Shown here: positions 34,167 through 43,491 of the stretch, piece by piece
Layout of the letters: every line of letters starts with the position of its first letter
Position numbering within the stretch: the first letter of the stretch is position 1
Assembly (NCBI GenBank): GCA_023910605.1
Contig: JAAVVV010000001.1
Span: forward strand, 328,501-392,500
Reading direction: 5' to 3'
From: Bosea sp. (in: a-proteobacteria)
Lineage (GTDB): Bacteria > Pseudomonadota > Alphaproteobacteria > Rhizobiales > Beijerinckiaceae
Length of the DNA: 64,000 bases
Program-made: the position numbers and the translations under genes
The notes under the pieces: generated by a model
The model's input: only the letters and a program-made list of their open reading frames with translations
What the model was told of the DNA's origin: nothing
Database searches by the model: none

Positions 34167-35285
34167 TCAAAAAGCATCCTTGCCTTCTGCAATGTTCAAC
34201 AGCTCGCTGAACGCGAAGATCGCAGGACGACGACCGCTGCCAGGGCGCAACTCACGCAACAAGCCGTTTTTGTGCACCTCACGCAGAATGCGTTGTGCAG
34301 TCGGTTTTGGAATGCCGCTGTTGCTAACAAAGTCCGTTGTCTTGAAGACAGGTCGACGAAACATCCAGTCCAGCGCTCGCATCGAATGTTGCGAACGTGT
34401 GATCTCCGCAATCCAGACTTTGCGCCCGTTATAAAGCGACAGAATTTTCTGGGCTTTGGTCTGGTTCTCTTCTGCCTGTGCAATCATCCCGCGCAGGAAG
34501 AACGCACACCATCCTGTCCAGTCACCATCGCGCGACACGGCCAGCAGATGGTCGTAATACTCGTCCCGGTGGCTTTCCAGATAAGCGCTCAGGTAGAAGT
34601 TTGGCCGCGCCAGCAGCTTGTGGCTGAACAGGAACAGCGGGATGATTAGCCTTCCCAGACGGCCATTGCCATCAAGGAACGGGTGTATCGCCTCGAATTC
34701 AGCATGGACGATGGCAAGCTGAACCAGCCGGTCTAGCGCATCGGAATGGATGTAGGTTTCCCAGTCATTCATCGCCTTTGGCAGCTGATCAGCCGATGTT
34801 GGCACAAACCGTGCGTTCTCAATCGTGCAGCCGATTGGTCCGATCCAGTTGGGAATCTTGCGATAGTCGCCCGGAGCCTTATTATGGCCGCGCACCCCTT
34901 GCATCAGGACAGCATGAACCTTCTTGATCAGCCTTTGCGAGAGTGGCAGCCCATCCAATAGGTGGATGGCCTCACGCAGCGCCTTCCGGTAATTCAGCAC
35001 CTCGCGGATATCGGCTTTCTTGGGGGTGCTTTCGTCAAGGAGGTCACCCTCGGCTTCAAACTCCAGCACCTCGCCAAGAGTGGCCTGGGTGCCTTCGATC
35101 CGGCTGGAGAGCACGGCTTCCTGATCAGTCAGCGGCGACAGCAGCACATCCGGGTTAGGCACGCCTTGCAAGACGCCGTCATAACGAGCGATTGCTGCAT
35201 TCGCAGGTCCGATCAAGGGCAACAAGCGTGGCCAATCAAGATCGACCGGAGGAAACTTGCCGAGATGATAGGGAACCGGGCTCAT
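34167..35285 (-). CDS. Fic-domain protein (likely AMP-transferase, self-inhibited class)
   Basis: A 372-residue Fic/DOC protein. The active loop HPFLDGNGRLGRL (near residue 208) has the catalytic His and the nucleotide-binding Gly/Asn/Arg. An N-terminal helix SSRIEGTQATLGE (near residue 60) carries the inhibitory Glu of class II Fic proteins. The C-terminus (KTTDFVSNSGIPKPTAQRIL) is a winged helix. It would transfer AMP to an unknown target. The start overlaps the stop of a short upstream remnant that resembles the tail of HsdS; Fic genes often sit inside type I restriction loci. Confidence 0.9.
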   Translation of the reverse strand: MSPVPYHLGKFPPVDLDWPRLLPLIGPANAAIARYDGVLQGVPNPDVLLSPLTDQEAVLSSRIEGTQATLGEVLEFEAEGDLLDESTPKKADIREVLNYRKALREAIHLLDGLPLSQRLIKKVHAVLMQGVRGHNKAPGDYRKIPNWIGPIGCTIENARFVPTSADQLPKAMNDWETYIHSDALDRLVQLAIVHAEFEAIHPFLDGNGRLGRLIIPLFLFSHKLLARPNFYLSAYLESHRDEYYDHLLAVSRDGDWTGWCAFFLRGMIAQAEENQTKAQKILSLYNGRKVWIAEITRSQHSMRALDWMFRRPVFKTTDFVSNSGIPKPTAQRILREVHKNGLLRELRPGSGRRPAIFAFSELLNIAEGKDAF

Positions 35286-35341
35286 TCAGCAGCTTCCAGG
35301 AGTTGCTCGGCATCCGACAAATCGATCTCGCCTGAAATGAC
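35282..35341 (-). pseudogene. Possible tail of a type I restriction specificity subunit (HsdS)
   Basis: Directly before fic and overlapping its ATG (ATGA), a frame reads VISGEIDLSDAEQLLEAAE to a stop. SGEIDL resembles the conserved TGKIDV tail of HsdS proteins. An in-frame TAG near 35342 and loss of similarity mark the break. Only about 19 codons are present, so the identification is weak. Confidence 0.35.
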
Positions 35342-35469
35342 CTATCGACGCTGTTCAGATTTCCCGAGCCACTTCTATGGGAGAGCCGTGTTTCATGGAA
35401 CAGACATGGCCTCGTTGCATGAGCGTCACCTAGCGGACTTAAGACGGGCTACGTAGAGAACTCCGACGC

Positions 35470-36627
35470 ATGGCCACGATTTCGTTTTCCAGCATCACCA
35501 AGTCGTTCGGGGAGACCCGCGTTCTCAACAGCGTGAGTCTCGATGTCACGGATGGCGAGTTTCTGGCCTTGGTCGGCCCTTCCGGTTGCGGGAAAACAAC
35601 GCTTTTGCGCATTCTGGCAGGGTTGGAAGGCCAGGACGACGGTGAGGTTCGCATCGGTGACCGCATCATTGATTACGAGCCACCGAAGGCGCGCGACATC
35701 GCCATGGTGTTCCAGTCCTACGCGCTCTACCCCTACATGAGCGTACGCCAGAACATCGGCCTGCCCCTGGAAATGCGCCGGCTAACGACCCTCCAGCGCC
35801 TGCCGCTGGCCGGTCGATTCATCGGCGATGCCGCTACGCGGCGCGCCAGCATCGAGGGGGACGTGGCCGCCGTGGCCCAATCGCTGCAGATTGGCCATCT
35901 CCTCGACCGCAAGCCGGGGCAACTCTCCGGCGGGCAGCGCCAGCGTGTGGCCCTGGCGCGGGCGATGGTGCGCAAGCCAGCCGCCTTCCTGATGGACGAG
36001 CCGTTGTCCAACCTTGACGCCAAGCTGCGTGTGCAGGCCCGCGCCGAAATCGCCGATTTGCACCGCCGCATCGGCGGCACGTTTGTCTATGTTACGCATG
36101 ATCAGGTCGAGGCCATGACCATGGCCGACCGCGTCGCGGTGATGATGGGCGGCGACCTCCTTCAGGTCGCGTCGCCACAGGAGATTTATGCCAACCCTGC
36201 GGATGTGCGCGTGGCTGAGTTCATCGGCGCGCCAAAGATCAACATCCTGCCCGCATCGGTCGGCCAGCACGGCCGTGTCAGCGCACTGGGGCAGCTTTTG
36301 CCGCTCATTTGCAGCCTGCCGGAAGGATTGCCCGTCAGTATCGGCATACGGCCCGAACATCTCAAGATTGCAACCGAAAACGGCGTTCCGGCCATCGTCC
36401 GCCATCTAGAGCATCTGGGTGCGGACATCTTCGTTTACGCCGATGTCGAGAACCTCAAGGAACGTGTCGTCATGCGGTTGTCGCCAGAGCGTGATGTGCG
36501 CTTGCGGATTGGTGATCATTTCGGCCTCAATCACCTGACAGCGCGGACTTTCCTGTTCGGCGCTAACGGGCGGCGCGTGTCGACCAAGCCATCTGACGCG
36601 GCGGCGCTTCTGCAGATGGTGAGCTGA
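35470..36627 (+). CDS. ABC transporter ATP-binding protein, UgpC/MalK type
   Basis: A 385-residue ATPase of the CUT1 carbohydrate/glycerol-3-phosphate uptake family. It has Walker A GPSGCGKTT near residue 37, signature LSGGQRQRVALARA, Walker B AAFLMDEPLSNLDAKLR and the switch VTHDQVEAMTMADRV. A C-terminal TOBE/MalK regulatory domain contains IGIRPEHLK. It carries an extra 15-20 residues after the Q-loop region (RLTTLQRLPLAGRFIGDAAT). First gene of a four-gene operon with two permeases and a binding protein; the ATPase-first order is uncommon. Confidence 0.92.
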   Translation: MATISFSSITKSFGETRVLNSVSLDVTDGEFLALVGPSGCGKTTLLRILAGLEGQDDGEVRIGDRIIDYEPPKARDIAMVFQSYALYPYMSVRQNIGLPLEMRRLTTLQRLPLAGRFIGDAATRRASIEGDVAAVAQSLQIGHLLDRKPGQLSGGQRQRVALARAMVRKPAAFLMDEPLSNLDAKLRVQARAEIADLHRRIGGTFVYVTHDQVEAMTMADRVAVMMGGDLLQVASPQEIYANPADVRVAEFIGAPKINILPASVGQHGRVSALGQLLPLICSLPEGLPVSIGIRPEHLKIATENGVPAIVRHLEHLGADIFVYADVENLKERVVMRLSPERDVRLRIGDHFGLNHLTARTFLFGANGRRVSTKPSDAAALLQMVS

Positions 36628-36632
36628 CGATC

Positions 36633-37580
36633 ATGTCGGCGAGCCTCGCAGTCGCAGATATCGCACCGCGGGCCGCCAGTACAGGCAAGCGCCGCCGCTC
36701 CCCAACCGAGCGGCTCGAGTTCATCGCAGGCTGGCTGCTCAGCACCGTTGCCACCATCATGATGTGGCTGCTCCTGATCGGCCCCTGCGTCGCTGTGCTG
36801 CTGATCTCCTTCACCGATTGGGAATTCGGCATGCCGAGGGTGGCATTCATCGGCATCGAAAACTACCAGAAGATGTTTGCTGACCGCGTGTTCTGGACCT
36901 CGTTCCGCAACACCGTGATCTATGTGGGCCTGCTTGTTCCCATCTCGGTCGCCCTTGGCCTTGGCATAGCCCTGCTGATCAACGCCGGGGCGCGGGGGCG
37001 CGGCTTTTATTCTGCCGTCTATTTCCTGCCCGTCACCGCCACCCTGCTGGCAACCGCACTCGCCTGGGAGTTCGCCTTCCACCCGACCGTGGGTTGGTTC
37101 AACCTCCTCTTGTCTGCTTTCGGTTTCCCGAAGCTGGACTGGATGAAGGATGGCAACGTCGCACTGTATTCGCTCATCATCATCGGCGTCTGGCAGGCCG
37201 CAGGCCTCAACATGATCCTGTATCTGGCAGGCCTGCGTGCCATCCAGCGTGATCTTTATGAGGCCGCCAGCATCGACGGTGTCGACAGCGCCTGGGAGCG
37301 CTTCCGGCGCGTGACCTGGCCGATGCTGGGCGCCGCCAATGTCTTTGTGGTGAGCATCACCACGATCCGCTCGTTCCAGGTCTTCGACACCGTGCAGGTG
37401 CTGACCGATGGCGGGCCGAACAAGGCGACCTCAGTGTTGGTCTACCTGATGTATCAGGAAGGCTTCCAGTTCCTGCGCTCGGGTTATGCGTCCGCCATCA
37501 CGGTTGCCTTCCTCGTCTGCACGCTGGCGCTGACCTGGGCGCAGACGGCCGTGCTCGACAAGCGGGCGCACTACACATGA
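36633..37580 (+). CDS. ABC permease, UgpA/MalF type
   Basis: A 315-residue permease of the CUT1 family with about six hydrophobic helices after a 45-residue cytoplasmic N-terminus. The EAA loop reads YEAASIDGVDSAWERFRRVT near residue 207, followed by the usual WPML. It starts 5 bp after the ATPase and overlaps the next permease by 4 bp. It would form the heterodimeric channel with the following gene. Confidence 0.92.
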   Translation: MSASLAVADIAPRAASTGKRRRSPTERLEFIAGWLLSTVATIMMWLLLIGPCVAVLLISFTDWEFGMPRVAFIGIENYQKMFADRVFWTSFRNTVIYVGLLVPISVALGLGIALLINAGARGRGFYSAVYFLPVTATLLATALAWEFAFHPTVGWFNLLLSAFGFPKLDWMKDGNVALYSLIIIGVWQAAGLNMILYLAGLRAIQRDLYEAASIDGVDSAWERFRRVTWPMLGAANVFVVSITTIRSFQVFDTVQVLTDGGPNKATSVLVYLMYQEGFQFLRSGYASAITVAFLVCTLALTWAQTAVLDKRAHYT

Positions 37581-38419
37581 AACGTCTAACCCAGCCCAAA
37601 GCACTGGCCTTCGAAGTGCTGCGGCACATGCTGCTGCTGCTAGGCGCGGCCTTCATGCTGTTTCCATTTGTGGTCATGGTCTCGACCTCGCTAAAACCAG
37701 CAGGCGAAATCTTCTCGCCCGGTTTCTCGCTGCTGCCGCAGACGTGGGCCGCGGTTGAAAACTACACCACGGCCTTCACGCGCATCCCTCTAGGGCGCTT
37801 CATCCTGAACGGCGTGTTCGTCGGTGCGGCGATCTTCTTCTTTCAGGCGCTGATTGCCGTGCCTTGCGCTTATGCGCTGGCAAAGCTCAGGTTCCGCGGC
37901 CGCGAGACGATCTTCGTCTTCGTGTTGCTGGGCCTTCTGATCCCGCCGCAGGCGCCGGCCATCCCGCTCTACATCGCCATGTGGCAGCTCGGTCTCATCG
38001 ATACTTACGCCGCGCTGATCATCCCCTCAAGCATCTCGGTGTTCGGCATCTTCCTGATGCGGCAGTTCTTCCGGCAGGTCCCGGATGATCTGATCCATGC
38101 GGCGCGGATCGACGGGCTGAACGAGTTTGCCATCGTCTGGCGCATCATGGTGCCCTCCGCCATGCCGGCGCTGATCGCCTTTGCGGTGCTGTCGCTGGTG
38201 TGGAACTGGAACGAGTATTTCTGGCCGCTGATCGCCATCCAGTCGACCCACCTGATGACCCCGCCGCTCGGGATCGCCTTTTTCGACAATGCGGAGGCCG
38301 GCACCAATTACGGCCCGCTGATGGCCGCGGCCGTCGCCGTCACGGCCCCGCTTGTCATCGCCTTTCTCGTCGCCCAGCGCCGCTTTCTCGAAGGCTTCGC
38401 TGTCACCGGCGTGAAGTAA
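37577..38419 (+). CDS. ABC permease, UgpE/MalG type
   Basis: A 280-residue CUT1 permease with six predicted membrane segments. The EAA loop reads HAARIDGLNEFAIVWRIMVP near residue 174, and the protein ends in QRRFLEGFAVTGVK, a common MalG/UgpE-type tail. Start ATG overlaps the stop of the partner permease. Substrate cannot be told from the permease alone. Confidence 0.92.
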   Translation: MKRLTQPKALAFEVLRHMLLLLGAAFMLFPFVVMVSTSLKPAGEIFSPGFSLLPQTWAAVENYTTAFTRIPLGRFILNGVFVGAAIFFFQALIAVPCAYALAKLRFRGRETIFVFVLLGLLIPPQAPAIPLYIAMWQLGLIDTYAALIIPSSISVFGIFLMRQFFRQVPDDLIHAARIDGLNEFAIVWRIMVPSAMPALIAFAVLSLVWNWNEYFWPLIAIQSTHLMTPPLGIAFFDNAEAGTNYGPLMAAAVAVTAPLVIAFLVAQRRFLEGFAVTGVK

Positions 38420-38454
38420 CCGGCCAGAACGCCGACAACCCCGGGAGCCCAGAC

Positions 38455-39741
38455 ATGACAACCACACGCCGTACGATCCTCAAGGGATCGGCCGCCTCGG
38501 CGGCTCTTCTCGCCGCGCCGCTGGTGGTGCGCGCACAGTCCGCCATCGAACTGACGGTCCAGTACCCTTCGGCCAACCTGTTCCAGAAAATGCACGAGGA
38601 CATGAAGGTCCGTTTCGAGGCGAAGCACCCGAACGTCAAGCTGACCTTCCGCGCGCCTTACGAGAGCTACGAGGATGGCCTGCAGAAGTCCCTGCGCGAC
38701 GCCATCACCCGCTCCTTGCCGGATGTGTCCTATCACGGCGTCAACCGCCAGCGGACGCTGCTGGAGCGCGACATCCCGGTTGATCTGGCCCCGTTCATCA
38801 AGGCGGATGCCGAGTGGGCTTCGCTTGGCTTCACCGACCAGATGCTCGATCTTGGCCGCATCGGCGGCAAGCAGACCGGCATTGGCACGGCGCTCTCGAC
38901 GCCGATCCTTTATGTCAACGTCGACATGATGACCAAGGCTGGGCTGAAGACCGAAGACCTGAACTCCTGGGATGCGGTGATCAAGGCTGGCGCAGCGATG
39001 GACAAGCCAGCCGACAACATCCGCGGTATGTTCTTCGACTGGACCATCACCGGCAACTGGTCCTGGCAGGGGCTGGTCTTTAGCAATGGCGGGCGGATGC
39101 TGAGCGAGGATGAAGCCCGCGTCGCCTATGGCGATGCACCCGGCGAAGCCGCAATCCAGTTGCTGCGCCGCTTCGTTGATGATGCGAAAATGCCCGATCT
39201 CAAGCCCGAAACGGCTTTCTCCGACTTCTTCGCCGGGCGGCTTGGCATCCTGATGCAATCGACGGCACAACTGGCCCGCGTCACCCGCGAGATCGGCGGC
39301 CGCTTTCCGCTGAAAACCGTACGATATCCCATCATGACTGCCAACGGGCGCATCCCTGCGGGTGGCAAGGTCGCCATGATGTTCACCAAGGATGCCGCCA
39401 AACAGAAGGCGGCCTTCGACTACATCAAGTTCGTCACTGGCCCCGAAGGCGCGACGATCATGGTCAACAACACCGGCTATATGCCCTCGACTGCCCTGCC
39501 AGGCCAGCGCGAGGATATGCTTGCCAAGTTCTATCGTGAGAACCCGAACTGGAATACCACCCTGCAGCAGCTTCCGGTGATGACCGGCTGGTACGCCTTC
39601 CCTGGCCAGAACGCGCTGAAGATCACCGATGTGATCAACGACCACCTGCAGACGGTTGTAAACCGCACCAAGGAGGCACTGCCGACGCTGAAGCAGATGA
39701 CCGCCGACGTGCAGGGGCTGCTGCCACGCCGCGCCGGCTGA
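38455..39741 (+). CDS. Extracellular solute-binding protein, family 1 (UgpB-like)
   Basis: A 428-residue periplasmic binding protein of the CUT1 systems. It begins TTRRTILKGSAASAALLAAP and cleaves near VRAQ, with an RR pair that suggests Tat export. Family core: QMHEDMKVRFEAKHPNV-type N-lobe segment, a hinge around TALSTPILYVNVDMMTKAGL and LGILMQSTAQLARV. ATG 38455 is chosen because of the signal peptide; the upstream open frame belongs to the permease antiphase. Neighbouring phosphoesterases favour a phosphorylated ligand such as a glycerophosphodiester, as inference. Confidence 0.9.
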   Translation: MTTTRRTILKGSAASAALLAAPLVVRAQSAIELTVQYPSANLFQKMHEDMKVRFEAKHPNVKLTFRAPYESYEDGLQKSLRDAITRSLPDVSYHGVNRQRTLLERDIPVDLAPFIKADAEWASLGFTDQMLDLGRIGGKQTGIGTALSTPILYVNVDMMTKAGLKTEDLNSWDAVIKAGAAMDKPADNIRGMFFDWTITGNWSWQGLVFSNGGRMLSEDEARVAYGDAPGEAAIQLLRRFVDDAKMPDLKPETAFSDFFAGRLGILMQSTAQLARVTREIGGRFPLKTVRYPIMTANGRIPAGGKVAMMFTKDAAKQKAAFDYIKFVTGPEGATIMVNNTGYMPSTALPGQREDMLAKFYRENPNWNTTLQQLPVMTGWYAFPGQNALKITDVINDHLQTVVNRTKEALPTLKQMTADVQGLLPRRAG

Positions 39742-39756
39742 ACGCGCAAGCCGACA

Positions 39757-39783
39757 GGCCCTCGGCGTCAGACGCCGGGGGCC
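39757..39783. terminator. Hairpin between convergent operons
   Basis: GGCCCTCGGCGTC (39757-39769), one A, GACGCCGGGGGCC (39771-39783): thirteen pairs with one wobble. It overlaps the last codons of the metallophosphoesterase. No T run of the usual length follows on either strand, so its termination activity is uncertain, but its place between convergent operons fits a two-way stop. Confidence 0.5.
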
Positions 39784-40685
39784 ATTTCACGATCAAACGC
39801 CTCTATCCGCTTCTGGCGGCCGCTTTCGTCGGCAAGCTCGGCCAGCGGCGGCAGCGGCTTGTACCAGCGCCGGGCAAGCTGCTTCACGGGTAACTCCAGC
39901 GCCATTGTGTCTTCGCCATGGACGCGCCACGCGACATTCTCCGCGCCAAGCTCAAGCATTCCCCACGCACCAGCAGGAGCGCCATGCCCGCGATCAGGTG
40001 ACATCGTGAAGCTCTCGGTGAGCGACTGCAGCGTCAGATGCGTGACGCCGTCCACGGTCGTCACCGTGTTCCAGTGAACATGCCCGGCCACGCACAACAG
40101 GGGCTGTCGGCAGCTGCGCAACACCTCGCGTAGCACACTGGTTTGCGGGTAACGCGAAAAACCAAGCGAATTCTGGAAGTAGTAATTCCCGTCCTGCCCG
40201 TGGCCAGATAGCGGCACATGGCTGGCTATCAGAAGCGGCCTGTCAGCATCGGCCACGACGCCGGCAAGCCAGTCAATGTCGCTATCGGGACAACGAAAGC
40301 CGTCGGGCCTGCGCATCCGCGTATCGGCACGAAACATGACGACGCGCCAGCCGCCAAGATCGATTGTCAAGTTGCCAAGCATCTGGCCGAAAATCTCCTC
40401 GTTGTCCTCGACAGACAGGAAATCACGGTCATGGTTGCCGCAAATGTGCAGGACAGGCGCAATTGCCTTGATCGGCGCCAACGCCTCCGCGACCTCGTGC
40501 TCAAGATCCAGATCGGTCTGGCGGTCGACATCCGAAATCCGGTCTCCAAGCTCAAGGATCAGATCGGGCTTGTGCACTTCGGCAAAGTCGGCGAAATCCG
40601 CCAGCAACCGCAAGGCATGGCTCCCCTTCTTGGCTTCGGCGTCCTTGCCGTGGTGGATATCGGTGATGATAGCAATGCGTGGCAT
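39768..40685 (-). CDS. Calcineurin-like metallophosphoesterase 1
   Basis: A 305-residue enzyme with the two-metal phosphoesterase motifs: ITDIHHGKD (residues 6-14), ILELGDRISD, GNHDRD, SHVPLSGHG and AGHVHWN. Related to CpdA/GpdQ-type phosphodiesterases. The ATG at 40685 (MPRIAIITD) is chosen because the motif must be near the N-terminus; a longer frame to 40775 adds unconserved residues. No signal peptide, so it is probably cytoplasmic. It is the last gene, with a second phosphoesterase upstream in the same direction after a 284-bp gap. Confidence 0.88.
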   Translation of the reverse strand: MPRIAIITDIHHGKDAEAKKGSHALRLLADFADFAEVHKPDLILELGDRISDVDRQTDLDLEHEVAEALAPIKAIAPVLHICGNHDRDFLSVEDNEEIFGQMLGNLTIDLGGWRVVMFRADTRMRRPDGFRCPDSDIDWLAGVVADADRPLLIASHVPLSGHGQDGNYYFQNSLGFSRYPQTSVLREVLRSCRQPLLCVAGHVHWNTVTTVDGVTHLTLQSLTESFTMSPDRGHGAPAGAWGMLELGAENVAWRVHGEDTMALELPVKQLARRWYKPLPPLAELADESGRQKRIEAFDREMAPGV

Positions 40686-40969
40686 GATGGAACCTCGAGT
40701 GGATGACTCATGCACAGAGTCGCCGACAGACATGACAGGCTGGTGACTGATCCCGGCCAAGGGTCTGGCTTTCATAGTGCGGCGTCACGACACGAAGTGG
40801 GATGATGTGTCTGGGATGCGAGAACGGACCACGAATCCAGGTTGGCTTGATGTCTGAAGCGGCGCCCGAACTCGCCGTTCTTTTCCGGCAGAACGCCACG
40901 GCCTGAACGCCACAAAATCTGCCCCAGTTACCAGGTGGTTCACTTCATCGATGCTTCGTGGACTGGCAA

Positions 40970-41848
40970 TCAGGTGCGCAGCGGACGAGGTGGCATGTTG
41001 GTTGTAGTGCCGCCAAGGTCGGTCCAGCGCGAAGTGTCCTGCGCGATCATCAAACGTGGCTCGACAAGCTCGTGGCTGATCTTGCCGCCGTCAAGGGTCC
41101 AGACCAGATACCCTGGCCGCGACCAGCGCCGCCATTTGCGCCATTGCCGCTCGAAGTTGACCATCGCGGTCGGCGGCGCCCAGACGATGCCCATGCCTTG
41201 ATAGCGCAGCTTGCGGTAGACATGCAGATGGCCGCAGGCGATCACCTTGACGCGCGCCTCTCGGCAGATATTGAAAAACTCGCGCCGGGCCGGATAGGGC
41301 ACACATGATGTCGTGGGCCTGTCGTCTTTCGGGTCGGTTTCGAAAGGTGGCATGTGCATGAACACCATGGCCTGACGGTGACCGCGAGAGTCCAACTGCT
41401 CGCCGAGAAATGCGAGCTGGGCATCCTCATCGGCCAGTCCGGACGCCATCAGCGCTGTGTCCAGCCCTATCAGGCGCCAGCTGCCGATATCGTGGCTCCA
41501 CCACATCGGCCCAACGGCGCCTGTCCACGCAATCATGCGCGCATCGTTGATCGGCTGATCGAGCCGCGAGAAGGGCGGCGCCTCGCCGATGTCATGATTG
41601 CCCGCGAGCGTCAGGACCGGTGCCGGCAGGCGGGCCAGTTGGGATTTCGCGAACGCGAGATCGTCTGGCCGCACCGGACCATTGAAGGACACATCACCGG
41701 TGTGGACGATGAGATCAGGCTTGAGCGCCTGCATCTCGTCAACGAAGACGTCATAGTTGTCGATGAAGTATGCATGCGTCTCGGACAAATGGGTGTCCGA
41801 CACCTGTACAACGCGGATTGGGCGATCAACACCGTTGGCAGCGCTCAT
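40970..41848 (-). CDS. Calcineurin-like metallophosphoesterase 2
   Basis: A 292-residue metallophosphoesterase: VVQVSDTHLSE near the N-terminus, HTGDVSFNGP, LAGNHD, FMHMPPF and ACGHLHVYRK. The motifs match the CpdA-like class acting on cyclic or diester substrates. It is only distantly similar to the neighbouring enzyme at 39768. ATG 41848 lies 2 bp past the stop of the binding-protein gene, so translation is coupled to the transporter. A TTG at 41857 is an alternative start. Confidence 0.88.
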   Translation of the reverse strand: MSAANGVDRPIRVVQVSDTHLSETHAYFIDNYDVFVDEMQALKPDLIVHTGDVSFNGPVRPDDLAFAKSQLARLPAPVLTLAGNHDIGEAPPFSRLDQPINDARMIAWTGAVGPMWWSHDIGSWRLIGLDTALMASGLADEDAQLAFLGEQLDSRGHRQAMVFMHMPPFETDPKDDRPTTSCVPYPARREFFNICREARVKVIACGHLHVYRKLRYQGMGIVWAPPTAMVNFERQWRKWRRWSRPGYLVWTLDGGKISHELVEPRLMIAQDTSRWTDLGGTTTNMPPRPLRT

Positions 41849-41849
41849 C

Positions 41850-43409
41850 TCAGGCAAAGCTCAGATTGTCGGCCCGCAGATCCATGAAAAAGAAGCTGTA
41901 GGGCGTCCATTTGACCTTTTTCTTCACGCCATAGGTTTCCAGCGGCTGATACAGGATCGTGCCTGGGCACGCATCTTCATAGGCATCCAGCATCTGGGCA
42001 AACAGGGCCTTGCGCTTGGCCGGATCGGTCTCGCCCAGCAGGGCGCGCCCAGCTGCGTTGAACGGCGCCGCATCGGCTTCGGCAAAGGCCTTGGTGGTCT
42101 GGAAGGCCGAGGCAGGTCCCCAGCTTGGCCAGATGGCGCCGAGCGGATCCGGGAAGCGGGTCGAGTTCGAGGTGTTGCCCACCTGCTGACCGGGACCCTG
42201 CATCTGGTTGAAGTTCTCGACAACCTGAAGGCGCGCGTCGATGCCGACAGCCTTCCACATCTCGACGATGATCTGCGCGGCATCAAGAGCGCCGGTGTAG
42301 TAGTTCGGCATGGTGCGGTAGGTGATCGGCTCGCCCTTGTAACCAGCCTCGCGCAGCAGCGCGCGTGCTCGTTCAGGATTGAAAGGCAGGCTGCGGCCTT
42401 CCAGGAACATCTGGCCATATTCCGGGTAGTTGTGCGATGGAGGGATCACTGCTTTGCCGAGCCACAGCGCATCGACCAGCTTCTGGCGGTCGATCGAGAC
42501 GGCAAGGGCCTGCCGGATGCGCTTGTCCGAGGTCATCGGCCCGCGCGCATCGAAGGTCAGCAGGTGGCTGTTGGCCAGCACGACGGAGCGCGCCTCGACA
42601 TCGCGGTAGCCCGAGATGACCTGAATCTGGTCCGGCGGCACATTGGTGATCAGATCAAATTCCCCCGAGACAAGACCTGCAATGCGGGTCGACAGTTCCG
42701 GCACCTCGCGGAAGGTGACACGCCGGGCCGACGGGCGGCCCATCCAGTAGCCATCGAAAGCCTCGAACTCCATGAATTCATTGGGTCGCATGCGCGTGAA
42801 GCGATAGGGGCCCGTACCGACCGGGTTCTTGCCAAAGCCATCAAGGCCGACCTGCTCGTAGTGCCGCTTGTTGATGATCCATGAACACCAAGAGGCTAGC
42901 CGCTGCGCCATCAGCACGTCAGGCGTGCGGGTCCTGAAACGGACTGTATGTTTGTCAATCGCCTCAACGGCTTCGAGCGTGCCGAAGAACGGACGGCCGC
43001 CCGGAATATCGGCCTTCTCACCCCAAAGCCGGCCTTCGCGGAACGTGTAGGCGACATCATCGGAGGTCATCTCGTCGCCATTGTGAAACTTCACATCGGA
43101 GCGGAACTTCACCACGAGCGAGCGGGGATTCTCGTGTTCCCATGACAGCGCCAGGTGGGGTAGCAGCTTTGAGCCACCGCCATCTGGCTGGCTCTTGAAA
43201 TCGCGCCGGATCACCGTGTCGAACACCGAATAGGTGACGCGCGTGCCGACATTGTTCAGTTCCATGGCTGGCTCGAGCACCTTCGGCAGTTCTGCGACAG
43301 CTACCGTCAGCGTCGGGCGCCGGTCCGTCTGGGCGAAGGCATGTGGCGTGGTGATAGCGAAAGGCGCGGCAACCGCGCCTCCCATGAAACGACGGCGATT
43401 GAGCGACAT
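41850..43409 (-). CDS. Peptide/nickel-type ABC solute-binding protein 1 (SBP family 5)
   Basis: A 519-residue family 5 binding protein. N-terminus MSLNRRRFMGGAVAAPFAIT is a Tat-type signal cleaved near AFAQ. Family motifs: FRSDVKFHNGDEMTSDDVAY, GTGPYRFTRMRPNEFMEFEA, DKRIRQALAVSIDRQKLVDA, and a C-terminal CPGTILYQPLETYGVKKKVK. ATG 43409 follows AAGGGGG; the frame upstream of it is not conserved. It stands between its permease genes and metallophosphoesterase 2. Confidence 0.92.
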   Translation of the reverse strand: MSLNRRRFMGGAVAAPFAITTPHAFAQTDRRPTLTVAVAELPKVLEPAMELNNVGTRVTYSVFDTVIRRDFKSQPDGGGSKLLPHLALSWEHENPRSLVVKFRSDVKFHNGDEMTSDDVAYTFREGRLWGEKADIPGGRPFFGTLEAVEAIDKHTVRFRTRTPDVLMAQRLASWCSWIINKRHYEQVGLDGFGKNPVGTGPYRFTRMRPNEFMEFEAFDGYWMGRPSARRVTFREVPELSTRIAGLVSGEFDLITNVPPDQIQVISGYRDVEARSVVLANSHLLTFDARGPMTSDKRIRQALAVSIDRQKLVDALWLGKAVIPPSHNYPEYGQMFLEGRSLPFNPERARALLREAGYKGEPITYRTMPNYYTGALDAAQIIVEMWKAVGIDARLQVVENFNQMQGPGQQVGNTSNSTRFPDPLGAIWPSWGPASAFQTTKAFAEADAAPFNAAGRALLGETDPAKRKALFAQMLDAYEDACPGTILYQPLETYGVKKKVKWTPYSFFFMDLRADNLSFA

Positions 43410-43491
43410 GGAAACCCCCTTGGACACGTCCTTGTGGCTACCGTGCCTGTGCGACATGGCCATGACGTCCTGAGCAAAGCTCAAGCGCAGC

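Noticed and set aside
38308..39645. A 445-codon minus-strand frame
   Set aside because: Antisense of the UgpB-like and permease genes, with no recognisable domain.
40686..40969. Gap between the two metallophosphoesterase genes
   Set aside because: No gene, riboswitch or strong promoter was seen; it may hold only a weak internal promoter.
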